A stretch of DNA of 64,000 nt, from contig NZ_CP102385.1 of NCBI RefSeq assembly GCF_024628865.1, positions 1 to 64,000 on the forward strand, written 5' to 3'. The translations under genes were made by a program, and so were the position numbers. A model generated the notes under the pieces. The model was given only the letters and a program-made list of their open reading frames with translations. It was not told the origin of the DNA and did no database searches. The stretch comes from Sphingopyxis sp. DBS4. GTDB taxonomy: Bacteria; Pseudomonadota; Alphaproteobacteria; Sphingomonadales; Sphingomonadaceae. Positions 48,782 to 56,405 of the stretch are shown here, piece after piece; position 1 is the stretch's first letter, and each line of letters starts with the position of its first letter.

Positions 48782-49563
48782 AACCGCTGGCGATCAAGAA
48801 CTCGTGGGTGCTGGTCACAGGGGCTTCGACCGGTTTGGGCAGAGCGTCCGCCCTCCGCTTGGCGGCATCGTACCAGGCCAAGCCCCTGATTGTTGGACGA
48901 AGGCTCGACAACTTGCGGGAGCTACAGACCGAAATTGACGAGCGGTTCAATGTGCCGTGCGAGATTATAGTGGCTGATCAACGTGAAATCGAGGGCAGGG
49001 AGAAAATCGCGGCTAAGGTTGCAGAATTGCAAGTAACAGCCGCTTTGTTGGTTGCCGGAATGACGAGCGTTGGTTCATTTGATGCAGGCCGTGCCGACAC
49101 TTATGCCGAGGTAATTGAAACAAACATACTCGGTTTCACGGATTTGCTGGCTCGCCTGATTGCGATTTTCAGGGAGCAGCCGTTTGAATCCTCAGTAATC
49201 GCCGTGTCGAGCCTGGAGGGCGAAACATCCGTGCCCTTCCAAGCGGTCTACGGCGCGTCGAAAGCCTATGTGAGCACCCTCATGCGAGCGCTTTCCGTGG
49301 AGCTTGCCGGGACGGGAGTGAGTGTTGGGTCTTTTGCACCCGGTGGAATCGACACAGACATGGCTGCCCTCAGCGATTTGAAGTGGGGGAGGTTGGGTTT
49401 GATGGACGTTGACCGGTGCGCGGCCCATGCAGTCCACGCTCTGGTTTATCGGCAATCCTTCGCCATACCGGGGATGGGCAACCAGCTCACATATTTGGCG
49501 AGCAGGGTTCTACCTCGATCGTTGGTCAATCGGATTGCCGCCCTCCCATATCGGCGCCCGTAG
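48778..49563 (+). CDS. SDR-family oxidoreductase (transposon passenger)
   Basis: 261 residues from a GTG overlapping tnpR. The Rossmann motif TGASTGLG is at 14-21; the active site has Ser 144/145 in VSSLEG and Y158/K162 in YGASK. RRLDNL after the second strand suggests NADP(H). It is a classical short-chain dehydrogenase/reductase of the kind that reduces ketones or oxidises alcohols; the substrate cannot be told. Location inside the Tn3 element, coupled to the resolvase gene, makes it cargo that moves and is expressed with the transposon. Composition is a little more AT-rich than tnpA and tnpR, which suggests separate origin. Confidence 0.9.
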   Translation: MKPLAIKNSWVLVTGASTGLGRASALRLAASYQAKPLIVGRRLDNLRELQTEIDERFNVPCEIIVADQREIEGREKIAAKVAELQVTAALLVAGMTSVGSFDAGRADTYAEVIETNILGFTDLLARLIAIFREQPFESSVIAVSSLEGETSVPFQAVYGASKAYVSTLMRALSVELAGTGVSVGSFAPGGIDTDMAALSDLKWGRLGLMDVDRCAAHAVHALVYRQSFAIPGMGNQLTYLASRVLPRSLVNRIAALPYRRP

Positions 49564-49717
49564 GGCGGCACCACATAAAAGGGGCAGGAAAGCCTGCGAA
49601 TAGCATCTGCTGGCATCGTACCGGATTTGTTCGCCCTTAGACCCAATGACTGCCTGAGCCATGAGGGCTTTGATCTGCGATGCTTCACCTGCGGAGGGTC
49701 AGCAACGGAGATGATCG
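49564..49717 (+). other. Non-coding segment left of IS110 transposase
   Basis: 154 bases between the SDR stop and the IS110 start, containing the IS left end somewhere. A GGAGG..AACGGAG ribosome-site-like stretch lies shortly before ATG 49718. In IS110-group elements the guide RNA lies on this side. Confidence 0.4.
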
Positions 49718-50833
49718 ATGGCAAAGAGATTGAAGTACATCGGGCTGGACGTGCACAAGGAGACGATCGCGGTGGCCGTGGCGGAGGGCGAACGCGGCGG
49801 CGAGGTTCGCTTTCATGGCACGATCCCGAATGAAGACGATGCCGTACGCGGTATGGTCAAGCGTCTGGCTGGACCTGGCATCACCCTTGATTTTTGTTAC
49901 GAGGCGGGACCTTGCGGCTACGGCCTGCAGCGCCTTCTGACCCGACAGGGGCAACCCTGCATTGTCATTTCCCCCTCAATGATGCCGAGACGTCCTGGTG
50001 ACCAGATCAAGACCGATCGGCGCGATGCAATGACGCTGGCGCGCCTGCTCCGCGCCGGAGAGCTGGCCCCGATCTGGGTGCCGGATGAAGCTCATGAGGC
50101 AATCCGCGATCTCATCCGTGCGCGGCGGTCGGCGCAGGAAGACACTTCGGCTGCCAAGCAATCGGTGCGCAGCTTCCTGCTTCGCCATGATCGCAGATTT
50201 TCCGGAAAGTCGGCATGGACCAAAACCTACTGGCGCTGGCTGTCGGAGCAACGTTTCGATTTCGCGCATCAGCAACTGGCTTTCGAGGAGGCCAAGCGTC
50301 GTGTCCTGGAGGCGCAGGCACGAACTGCACGCCTCGAGGCGGCGCTCGTCGAAGCGGTCGATGGCTGGCGGTTCGCACCGCTGGTTCGCAGTTTGCAAGC
50401 CCTTCGCGGTGTTCGCCTGATTGTCGCGGCAACCCTGGTCGCGGAGGTCGGCGACTTGACGAGGTTTCAGAACCCCAAGCAGTTGATGGCTTACCTCGGG
50501 CTGGTCCCGTCGGAATATTCGAGTGGCGCGCGAGTTCAGCGTAGCCGGATCACGCGCGCCGGAAACGCTCATGCCCGCACCATGCTGGTCGAGGCGGGAT
50601 GGACCTATCGACTTCCTGCCCGCGAAGAGCGACGTTACCGGGATCGCGTTGCGGATCTTCCCGAAGATATTCAGGCGATCGGTTGGAAGGCTCAGGTGCG
50701 GCTATGCCAGCGGTTCCGCCGCCTCTCGGCGACAGGCAAGCCGCAACCCAAGGTCAACACGGCGATCGCCCGTGAACTTGTGGGTTTCGCCTGGGACATC
50801 GCCCGTCGCGTGCAACCGGTGGTGGCGGTCTGA
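49718..50833 (+). CDS. IS110-family transposase
   Basis: 371 residues. The N-terminal RuvC-like DEDD domain shows YIGLDVHKETIAVAV (D11), CYEAGPCGYGL (E62) and QIKTDRRDAMTLARLL (D100, D103). The C-terminal Transposase_20 domain shows LRGVRLIVAATLVAEVGDL, AYLGLVPSEYSSG and RITRAGNAHARTMLVEAGW. IS110-family enzymes work without terminal inverted repeats and are guided by a structured RNA from the element's own non-coding end. The element sits within the Tn3 transposon, after the SDR gene. Its exact ends cannot be fixed by eye. No disruption of the frame was seen. Confidence 0.93.
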   Translation: MAKRLKYIGLDVHKETIAVAVAEGERGGEVRFHGTIPNEDDAVRGMVKRLAGPGITLDFCYEAGPCGYGLQRLLTRQGQPCIVISPSMMPRRPGDQIKTDRRDAMTLARLLRAGELAPIWVPDEAHEAIRDLIRARRSAQEDTSAAKQSVRSFLLRHDRRFSGKSAWTKTYWRWLSEQRFDFAHQQLAFEEAKRRVLEAQARTARLEAALVEAVDGWRFAPLVRSLQALRGVRLIVAATLVAEVGDLTRFQNPKQLMAYLGLVPSEYSSGARVQRSRITRAGNAHARTMLVEAGWTYRLPAREERRYRDRVADLPEDIQAIGWKAQVRLCQRFRRLSATGKPQPKVNTAIARELVGFAWDIARRVQPVVAV

Positions 50834-51139
50834 CCCGCCAGGGGTAGAGCTTGGGCTCTGGCCTTTGGCGACATAGGCATGGCCGGTGTGTCGCGGGCGC
50901 CCGACTGTGATGGGCAATCCTCGGTGTACGTTGGGGCAGGCAAGTCCGATGCCCGTGCTTAGAGTGAGGAAGGTCCAGCGACGGAAACGGGTATTGCGGT
51001 AATCAATCCGCGGATGAGAGCGTGATCAATCGTCGTCGATCAGGAGCCCGCGGCACTCCGGCCATGCCAAATTCACCGCTAGCCCAAAGGCCAGCGGACG
51101 CGTAAACTCGCCTTGTAACGCAGATGGCAGTCATGAGAG
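50834..51139 (+). other. Non-coding segment right of IS110 transposase, with hairpin
   Basis: 306 bases without a gene between the IS110 stop and the Tn3 right repeat. It holds a stem-loop at 51076-51097 (9-bp stem with one mismatch, CAAA loop) with no T tract after it. The right end of the IS lies here, and in IS1111-type elements this side carries the guide RNA. Confidence 0.4.
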
Positions 51140-51172
51140 CGTGCAGATACGTCACTTTCGTGTAGTCACCCC
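51140..51172 (-). repeat. Right terminal inverted repeat of the Tn3-family transposon
   Basis: 33-bp perfect match to the left end in inverted orientation. It supplies the TGA (51166-51168) that now ends the truncated merA frame. Confidence 0.93.
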
Positions 51173-52152
51173 ATATAGACAAACTGATCGCGACCGGTGA
51201 CGTCGCCGGCCGCATAGACATCCGGTCTCGAGGTGCGCATCCGGTCGTCCACGACCACACTGCCGTTGTCGGCTTGGGCGATGCCCGCTTCGACAAGGCC
51301 GAGGCCATCGGTATTCGGCGCCCGTCCGGTGGCTACGAGCACCTGCTCGGCGGCGATCACCTGCTGTGCGCCGTCGGTGGTGATACTCAGCTCGACGCCG
51401 GCAGCCGTGCGCGCGATTCCGCGATAAGTTAGTCCGGTCCGGACGGTAATGCCCTCGTCGCGGAGATAGCCGGTCAGCGCCTCGGAGATTTCCGGCTCGG
51501 CCTCCGGCAGCAAGCGGCGGCGGGTGATGAGCGTCACCGCCACGCCGACGCGCGCGAACATCTGCGCCAGTTCGCAGCCGATATAGCCGCCGCCGATGAC
51601 GAGCAATGAGCGCGGTAGCGCGCCAAGTTCCAGGGCAGTCGTGCTGGTGAGATAAGGCACCTCCTCAATGCCGGGAATGTCCGGCAGGGCCGGCGAGGTG
51701 CCGGTCGCGATGATGATCTTGCCCGCTGAAATCGCGGCGCCATTCACCATCACGCCCTGCCCGTTCAGACGCGCCGCGCCTTCCAGATAGGCAACGCCGT
51801 TGTACTCGGGCAGCAGGTCAATATATTTCTTCTGCCGCAAGCTGGTGACCAGCTCGTCCTTGGCCGCGACGAGCGCGGGCCAGTTGGCCACGCTTGCTTC
51901 CCCGACCAGGCCGGGAAAGCGTTGCGCGGCCCGCACACCATGCAGCGCCTCGGCCGCGCGGATCATCGTCTTCGACGGCACGCAGCCGACATTGACGCAG
52001 GTGCCGCCGATGGTGCCGTGGCCGATCAGCGCGACATTGGCGCCCTGATCGGCGGCGGTGATCGCGGCCGAGAATCCGGCCGATCCGGCGCCGATGACGG
52101 CAAGGTCGTAGCCGCCCTTACGGCTTCCTTCGGTGGTGCAGCAGTCTGACAT
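51166..52152 (-). pseudogene. merA: 3'-truncated mercuric reductase MerA
   Basis: 328 codons, of which the first 326 or so are merA. FAD-binding VIGAGSAGFSAA, the redox-active CVNVGC (C52, C57), NAD-binding VIGGGYIGCELAQMF and YAAGDVTGRDQFVYM are present. The frame then enters the transposon repeat and stops at once. The dimerisation domain and the C-terminal vicinal Cys pair that hand over Hg(II) are missing, so Hg(II) reduction should be lost. There is no N-terminal MerP-like domain. It is the last gene of merT-P-F-A. Confidence 0.92.
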
Positions 52153-52154
52153 GT

Positions 52155-52403
52155 TCAGCTATTTTCCTTGTTCGTTTGTGTTTCAGTCGCACAGCAATCT
52201 GCGGCGCGTTGTCGGCGCCAGAGGCCATAGCCGGTGAGCGCGACAAAGAAGGCGAGCGCCGGCATGAGGACATAATCGATCCAGCCCAGCCAGGCCGACA
52301 ACCCGATCGCGCCGAGCAGGACAACCAGCAAAGGCGTGGCGCAGCAGATCACAGCAATGAGCGAGCCGGCGATGCCGGTCTTCAGAAGCGTTGCGTCCTT
52401 CAT
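52155..52403 (-). CDS. merF: MerF mercury transporter
   Basis: 82 residues from ATG 52403; a longer in-frame start gives only a proline-rich extension. Two membrane helices (about 8-33 and 36-62). Cys pairs C20-C21 in the first helix (VICCATPLL) and C70-C71 in the cytoplasmic tail (ADCCATE) are those used to pass Hg(II) inward. Two bases separate its stop from merA. Confidence 0.88.
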   Translation of the reverse strand: MKDATLLKTGIAGSLIAVICCATPLLVVLLGAIGLSAWLGWIDYVLMPALAFFVALTGYGLWRRQRAADCCATETQTNKENS

Positions 52404-52413
52404 GCTGCGGTCC

Positions 52414-52746
52414 TCATCCCGCCGGGCGGGCCGGATAGCCGGCATTGGTGGACGCGGCGGCAATGGCTGCGACGGTGGCGGTCGCCGGGTCATAAATGAC
52501 CGTCGCCGTCTTGGCGGCGAAGTCGACAGTGACGGACTTCACTCCGGCGACGCCTTTCATCGCCTTTGTCACTGTCACCGGGCACATGGCGCACGTCATG
52601 TTTTCGATGCTGAACGTTGTCTTCTGGACCGCGGCGGCTTGCGCGGGGGCAGCTTGCGCGGCGAGCGGTGAAATCGTCGGCGCCGAGAGAAGGCCGGCGG
52701 CGCCCAGGGCCGCCGCGCCGAGCGCGATGAGAAGGGGGCGTTTCAT
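52414..52746 (-). CDS. merP: MerP periplasmic mercury-binding protein
   Basis: 110 residues. An Ala-rich signal peptide (about 1-31, MKRPLLIALGAAALGAAG...) precedes a heavy-metal-associated domain with NMTCAMCPVTV (C52, C55), which binds Hg(II) in the periplasm and gives it to the membrane transporter. It lies between merT and merF in the same operon. Confidence 0.92.
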   Translation of the reverse strand: MKRPLLIALGAAALGAAGLLSAPTISPLAAQAAPAQAAAVQKTTFSIENMTCAMCPVTVTKAMKGVAGVKSVTVDFAAKTATVIYDPATATVAAIAAASTNAGYPARPAG

Positions 52747-52773
52747 ATGGGTTTCTCCTATGGGGTAGCGTGA

Positions 52774-53172
52774 TCAGTAGAACAGCGGCGCCCACCAGCT
52801 GATTGTCAGGGCAAGGAGGACCAGAACCGTGGCCAGCCACAGCGCCGACTTGGTGATGCGCGAGGCTTGCGGCCGAGCGCAGTAGGAATCTTCCGCGCAG
52901 GCCCCCTTCGGCTTGAAATAGACCTGCCGGAATCCGAGCCCGATAAAGACGAGCGCTACGGCGGCGGCGTAGGGCTTGTAGGGTTCAAGGGCCGTGAGGT
53001 TGCCCATCCAGGCGCCGGAAACGCCGAGCATCAACAAGAGAAGCGGCGCGATGCAGCACGTCGAGGCGAGGATCGCTCCGACCACACCGCCCGCCGCGAA
53101 CCATCCTGGCCGGCGGCTCGCCGTTGCCTTTGGCTGCTCAAGAACCTGCATTTGCATATTAGCGCGATCCAT
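52774..53172 (-). CDS. merT: MerT mercury transport protein
   Basis: 132 residues from ATG 53172, chosen for the GAGAGG ribosome site 8 bases upstream; ATG 53157 is an alternative. Three membrane helices; C39-C40 in the first (ASTCCIAPLLLL) and C92/C98 in the loop (GACAEDSYC) fit MerT. First gene of the mer operon, about 30 bases from the promoter -10. Confidence 0.9.
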   Translation of the reverse strand: MDRANMQMQVLEQPKATASRRPGWFAAGGVVGAILASTCCIAPLLLLMLGVSGAWMGNLTALEPYKPYAAAVALVFIGLGFRQVYFKPKGACAEDSYCARPQASRITKSALWLATVLVLLALTISWWAPLFY

Positions 53173-53203
53173 GCGACTCGCCTCTCGATTGCTATTCCAC
53201 TTC

Positions 53204-53234
53204 ATGCTACGCTCTGTAGGTACTACAGACTCAA
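53204..53234 (-). promoter_or_regulatory. MerR-controlled mer promoter/operator
   Basis: On the minus strand: -35 TTGAGT (53229-53234), 19-base spacer, -10 TAGCAT (53204-53209). The spacer holds the perfect dyad CTGTAG-N3-CTACAG (53214-53228). A 19-bp spacer with a dyad between -35 and -10 is the mark of MerR-family promoters, which MerR-Hg(II) untwists to activate. Confidence 0.88.
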
Positions 53235-53250
53235 GAGGTTTTTTGGACCG

Positions 53251-53664
53251 ATGAGCGATCACGTTTTCGGGAAGGGAATGCAGCGCGCTGACTTGGCCAA
53301 GCTTACGGGCTGCAATCTGGAAACCATCCGCTATTACGAGAAAATCGGTATGATGCCGGACCCGCCGCGCACGGCCTCCGGCTACCGCATTTATGGCGAG
53401 GACCACGTATCCCGCCTGCGCTTCATCTTGCGCGGCCGCGAACTCGGCTTTTCGCTCGACGAAGTACGCGGCCTGCTTGCCCTCGTCGAGGGCGGCGCGC
53501 AGACCTGCGCAGAGGTCAAGGAGCGCACTGAGCGGCATCTGGCCGATGTGCGCGCGAAGATCGCCGATCTCAGGCGCATCGAGAAAGTGCTGACCCAGAC
53601 CGCCGCGCAATGCTCCGGCGATATGGTGCCGGACTGCCCGATCATCGAGGTGCTCGCCTCATGA
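53251..53664 (+). CDS. merR: MerR mercury-responsive regulator
   Basis: 137 residues from ATG 53251. N-terminal winged helix (AKLTGCNLETIRYYEKIGMM), coupling coiled coil, and metal-site cysteines C86, C121 and C129. The 35-residue C86-C121 spacing equals that of Tn501 MerR (C82-C117); the last loop is one residue shorter (C121-x7-C129). It is divergent from merT across the operator, as usual. Its 3' end is 22 bases from IS6100. Confidence 0.93.
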   Translation: MSDHVFGKGMQRADLAKLTGCNLETIRYYEKIGMMPDPPRTASGYRIYGEDHVSRLRFILRGRELGFSLDEVRGLLALVEGGAQTCAEVKERTERHLADVRAKIADLRRIEKVLTQTAAQCSGDMVPDCPIIEVLAS

Positions 53665-53686
53665 CCCGCTGAGCGTTAGGATTTCG

Positions 53687-54566
53687 GGCTCTGTTGCAAA
53701 AATCGTGAAGCTTGAGCATGCTTGGCGGAGATTGGACGGACGGAACGATGACGGATTTCAAGTGGCGCCATTTCCAGGGTGATGTGATCCTGTGGGCGGT
53801 GCGCTGGTATTGTCGCTATCCGATCAGCTATCGCGACCTTGAGGAAATGCTGGCGGAACGCGGCATTTCGGTCGACCATACGACGATCTATCGCTGGGTC
53901 CAGTGCTACGCCCCGGAGATGGAGAAGCGGCTGCGCTGGTTCTGGCGGCGTGGCTTTGATCCGAGCTGGCGCCTGGATGAAACCTACGTCAAGGTGCGGG
54001 GCAAGTGGACCTACCTGTACCGGGCAGTCGACAAGCGGGGCGACACGATCGATTTCTACCTGTCGCCGACCCGCAGCGCCAAGGCAGCGAAGCGGTTCCT
54101 GGGCAAGGCCCTGCGAGGCCTGAAGCACTGGGAAAAGCCTGCCACGCTCAATACCGACAAAGCGCCGAGCTATGGTGCAGCGATCACCGAATTGAAGCGC
54201 GAAGGAAAGCTGGACCGGGAGACGGCCCACCGGCAGGTGAAGTATCTCAATAACGTGATCGAGGCCGATCACGGAAAGCTCAAGATACTGATCAAGCCGG
54301 TGCGCGGTTTCAAATCGATCCCCACGGCCTATGCCACGATCAAGGGATTCGAAGTCATGCGAGCCCTGCGCAAAGGACAGGCTCGCCCCTGGTGCCTGCA
54401 GCCCGGCATCAGGGGCGAGGTGCGCCTTGTGGAGAGAGCTTTTGGCATTGGGCCCTCGGCGCTGACGGAGGCCATGGGCATGCTCAACCACCATTTCGCA
54501 GCAGCCGCCTGATCGGCGCAGAGCGACAGCCTACCTCTGACTGCCGCCAATCTTTGCAACAGAGCC
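53687..54566 (+). mobile_element. IS6100 copy 1
   Basis: 880 bp with 14-bp terminal inverted repeats GGCTCTGTTGCAAA, the known IS6100 length and ends. No 8-bp target duplication (GGATTTCG / CATTTTCA). Confidence 0.96.
53748..54512 (+). CDS. tnpA: IS6100 transposase (IS6 family), copy 1
   Basis: 254 residues from ATG 53748 (MTDFKWRHFQGD, the usual IS6100 start; in-frame ATGs at 53712 and 53718 are possible). N-terminal helix-turn-helix, then a DDE domain: WRLDETYVKVRGKW (first Asp), LNTDKAPSYGAAI (second Asp), NNVIEADHGKLK (Glu region). Identical in protein to the copy at 61166-61930. Confidence 0.96.
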   Translation: MTDFKWRHFQGDVILWAVRWYCRYPISYRDLEEMLAERGISVDHTTIYRWVQCYAPEMEKRLRWFWRRGFDPSWRLDETYVKVRGKWTYLYRAVDKRGDTIDFYLSPTRSAKAAKRFLGKALRGLKHWEKPATLNTDKAPSYGAAITELKREGKLDRETAHRQVKYLNNVIEADHGKLKILIKPVRGFKSIPTAYATIKGFEVMRALRKGQARPWCLQPGIRGEVRLVERAFGIGPSALTEAMGMLNHHFAAAA

Positions 54567-54648
54567 CATTTTCATATTGTCGGCGTGGGACAACATTAGG
54601 ATTCTCCTATTTGCTTGTTTTCTGGAGGGGCGTTTTCGGGCGCGGCCT

Positions 54649-55371
54649 TCAAACTCTCTCTTTCGCTTCTCCGACGAGCAGCATGTCTTCGAGGATTTCG
54701 AGCGCAGCGCGCGCATTTTGCGCGAGCGAGGGGTCGTCGCTTCCGATGTCTGCTAGAAAGCCGTGACCGGAGCCGGGAAAAAGGTGGAGCCCGAAGTCGG
54801 GCGTGCGCTCGGCAATCTGCGTCAGTCGAAGGAAATTCTCGGGTGACTGCGATTGGTCCTGATCGCCGAACAGGGCAACATGACGATGCGGCAGGCCTTC
54901 GAGATAGTCGAACGGCACGGGTAGTGGGTCGTCGTTCGCCAGCCCTTGCGGAAATCCATAAAGGCTCACCAGGCTCACCGGAATTCCGCGCCGGGCGAGC
55001 TCGAACACATAAAGACCGCCGAGGCAGAAGCCGGCAACGCCTGTGATGCGCTGCTCACCGATGAAATGCTCAAACGCGTCGACATAAGTGCGATCACTGA
55101 CGCGGTGCCGGCGAGCGAACGCCGCCTCGCGGGTGACCTCCGGCAAGGGACCGAGATCATGGAAAGGATCCATCAAATGTACGAATGCGCCGCGCTCGGC
55201 CATGTGTGTGGCCAGTTGCTGGTAGAAGGGGCCGGGGCCGTAGATGTCCGGCAAAATGGCGATCCTGGTTCGATCTCCTTGGTCGCCGAATGCGAGGCTC
55301 GGCAGGCCATCGTTCATCGCAACGCTTTTACCTGGCGGCGGTAAAGCCGCCGATGCTTGGCCATGGCACAT
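54649..55371 (-). CDS. tfdE: Dienelactone hydrolase, TfdE-type
   Basis: 240 residues; the N-terminus MCHGQASAALPP is typical of one DLH subgroup, which supports the ATG at 55371 over an internal ATG at 55317. Alpha/beta-hydrolase fold with nucleophile Cys in GVAGFCLGGLYVF, Asp in ALFGDQDQSQSPE and His in PGSGHGFLADIG, the Cys-Asp-His triad of the family. It opens (chloro)dienelactone to maleylacetate. Gene order D-R-F-C-E matches the sphingomonad 2,4-D type clusters. It lies 12 bases behind the dioxygenase gene, so the two share a transcript. Confidence 0.87.
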   Translation of the reverse strand: MCHGQASAALPPPGKSVAMNDGLPSLAFGDQGDRTRIAILPDIYGPGPFYQQLATHMAERGAFVHLMDPFHDLGPLPEVTREAAFARRHRVSDRTYVDAFEHFIGEQRITGVAGFCLGGLYVFELARRGIPVSLVSLYGFPQGLANDDPLPVPFDYLEGLPHRHVALFGDQDQSQSPENFLRLTQIAERTPDFGLHLFPGSGHGFLADIGSDDPSLAQNARAALEILEDMLLVGEAKERV

Positions 55372-55383
55372 GATCCGCGCCCG

Positions 55384-56151
55384 TCAGGCCGCGGCAGCGG
55401 CGTGTGCTACGGCCGGAGCGAGCACAAAGTCGGTCTCGATCATCTTGATGCCGCTCTCGCGTATATCGGCATGGATCAGTTCCGAATGAACCCCTTCACA
55501 GCAGTCGCTGTCCACATACTCGCCGCCCTCGAAATAGGCTTGAGTGGTCAGCGTGTGGAATCCGGGCGCGCGAACCTTGTAGTGGACATGCGCGGGACGC
55601 CAGCTGTGCCGGCCCATCGCTTCCAGCAATGCGCCGACTGGACCTTGGTCGGGGATCTTATAGGCGACGGGCACGGTGGTGCGTACTTCATAATGACCCG
55701 TGGCATCGGTGCGCAGCTTCCCGCGATAGAAATCGCGCGGAATATTATTGTGGAACCCGCCATAATGGCCGTCGGGCGTCGAGTGCCAGACGTCGACAAC
55801 GGCGTCCGCGACCGGCGCGCCGGCGAGATCGAGCACGCGCCCGCGCAGCAGGAGCGGCTCGTGGCGGTCGTCCTCATAGCTCTTCAGCGCGCCGTCGACG
55901 AAGGGCGCGTCGTCAAGGAAATAAGGGCCCTCGAGCGTGCTCGTGCTCCCGCCGAAGTTGCGGTTTTCGATCTGGCAAATGGTGGTGTTCAGAAAGGCAT
56001 CGATCATAAGCGGCAGCTCGCCGGCCTCGACGGTTTTCATGATGTAGCCGATGCCCTGCCGATACTCGTCGAAGGTCACGTCGTGCTTCATCAGCGCGCC
56101 GCGGATGCCCTCGACGATATCGGCCACGACTGCTTCCAAACGATTGCTCAT
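55384..56151 (-). CDS. tfdC: Chlorocatechol 1,2-dioxygenase (intradiol), TfdC-type
   Basis: 255 residues with ribosome site GAGAGG before ATG 56151. Intradiol fold: N-terminal helical linker, then the beta core with iron ligands Y130 (DGHYGGF), Y164 (VPVAYKIPDQGP), H188 and H190 (RPAHVHYKV). The spacing and the short length (catechol-type enzymes are near 300) fit the chlorocatechol subgroup. It cleaves (chloro)catechol between the hydroxyls to (chloro)muconate. A hydroxyquinol dioxygenase is a less likely reading. A LysR-type box lies 113 bases upstream. Confidence 0.88.
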   Translation of the reverse strand: MSNRLEAVVADIVEGIRGALMKHDVTFDEYRQGIGYIMKTVEAGELPLMIDAFLNTTICQIENRNFGGSTSTLEGPYFLDDAPFVDGALKSYEDDRHEPLLLRGRVLDLAGAPVADAVVDVWHSTPDGHYGGFHNNIPRDFYRGKLRTDATGHYEVRTTVPVAYKIPDQGPVGALLEAMGRHSWRPAHVHYKVRAPGFHTLTTQAYFEGGEYVDSDCCEGVHSELIHADIRESGIKMIETDFVLAPAVAHAAAAA

Positions 56152-56263
56152 AAAACCTCTCTCCTATGCGTCGTAGCGCCGCCACAACCGCATTTTCCCA
56201 TTTTGAGCCGCAAGACTATGGATCGTGGCGGATTCGGGAAAATACTTTATCGGCGGTCCGTCC

Positions 56264-56278
56264 ATACCTCGGCCGTAT
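56264..56278 (-). promoter_or_regulatory. LysR-type operator (ATAC-N7-GTAT) upstream of tfdC
   Basis: Perfect ATAC-N7-GTAT dyad in the 254-base gap between tfdF and tfdC. This is the box used by CatM/BenM/ClcR-type regulators. Suggests a separate inducible promoter for tfdC-tfdE. The rest of the gap holds no gene. Confidence 0.7.
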
Positions 56279-56405
56279 CGTGGGCAAGCCGATCTCATCA
56301 AATTTATTGCTGCCCAACCGCGAAAATCAATCGGCCTGGACCTCGATCCGTTCCCGTCCGGAACATCTCATGCAATCGTTCCGGTTGTTCAATCCGCGAA
56401 GCGCC

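Larger units (their letters stand above)
45076..51172. mobile_element. Tn3-family transposon, 6097 bp, carrying SDR gene and IS110 insertion
   Basis: Bounded by 33-bp perfect inverted repeats beginning GGGGTGACTACACGAAAG. It contains tnpA, a res-like region, tnpR, an SDR oxidoreductase passenger and an IS110-family element. The five bases outside each end differ (TCGTA on the left, ATATA on the right), so no target duplication is seen. The left end cuts the peroxidase-P450 gene and the right end cuts merA. Confidence 0.93.

Noticed and set aside
45071..51177. Target-site duplication of the Tn3-family element
   Set aside because: Flanking pentamers TCGTA and ATATA do not match.
52867..53250. 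N-terminal extension of MerR from 52867
   Set aside because: It would run across the merT gene and the mer operator; the MerR fold starts at 53251.
53173..53610. N-terminal extension of MerT up to 53610
   Set aside because: It lies antisense to merR and crosses the operator.
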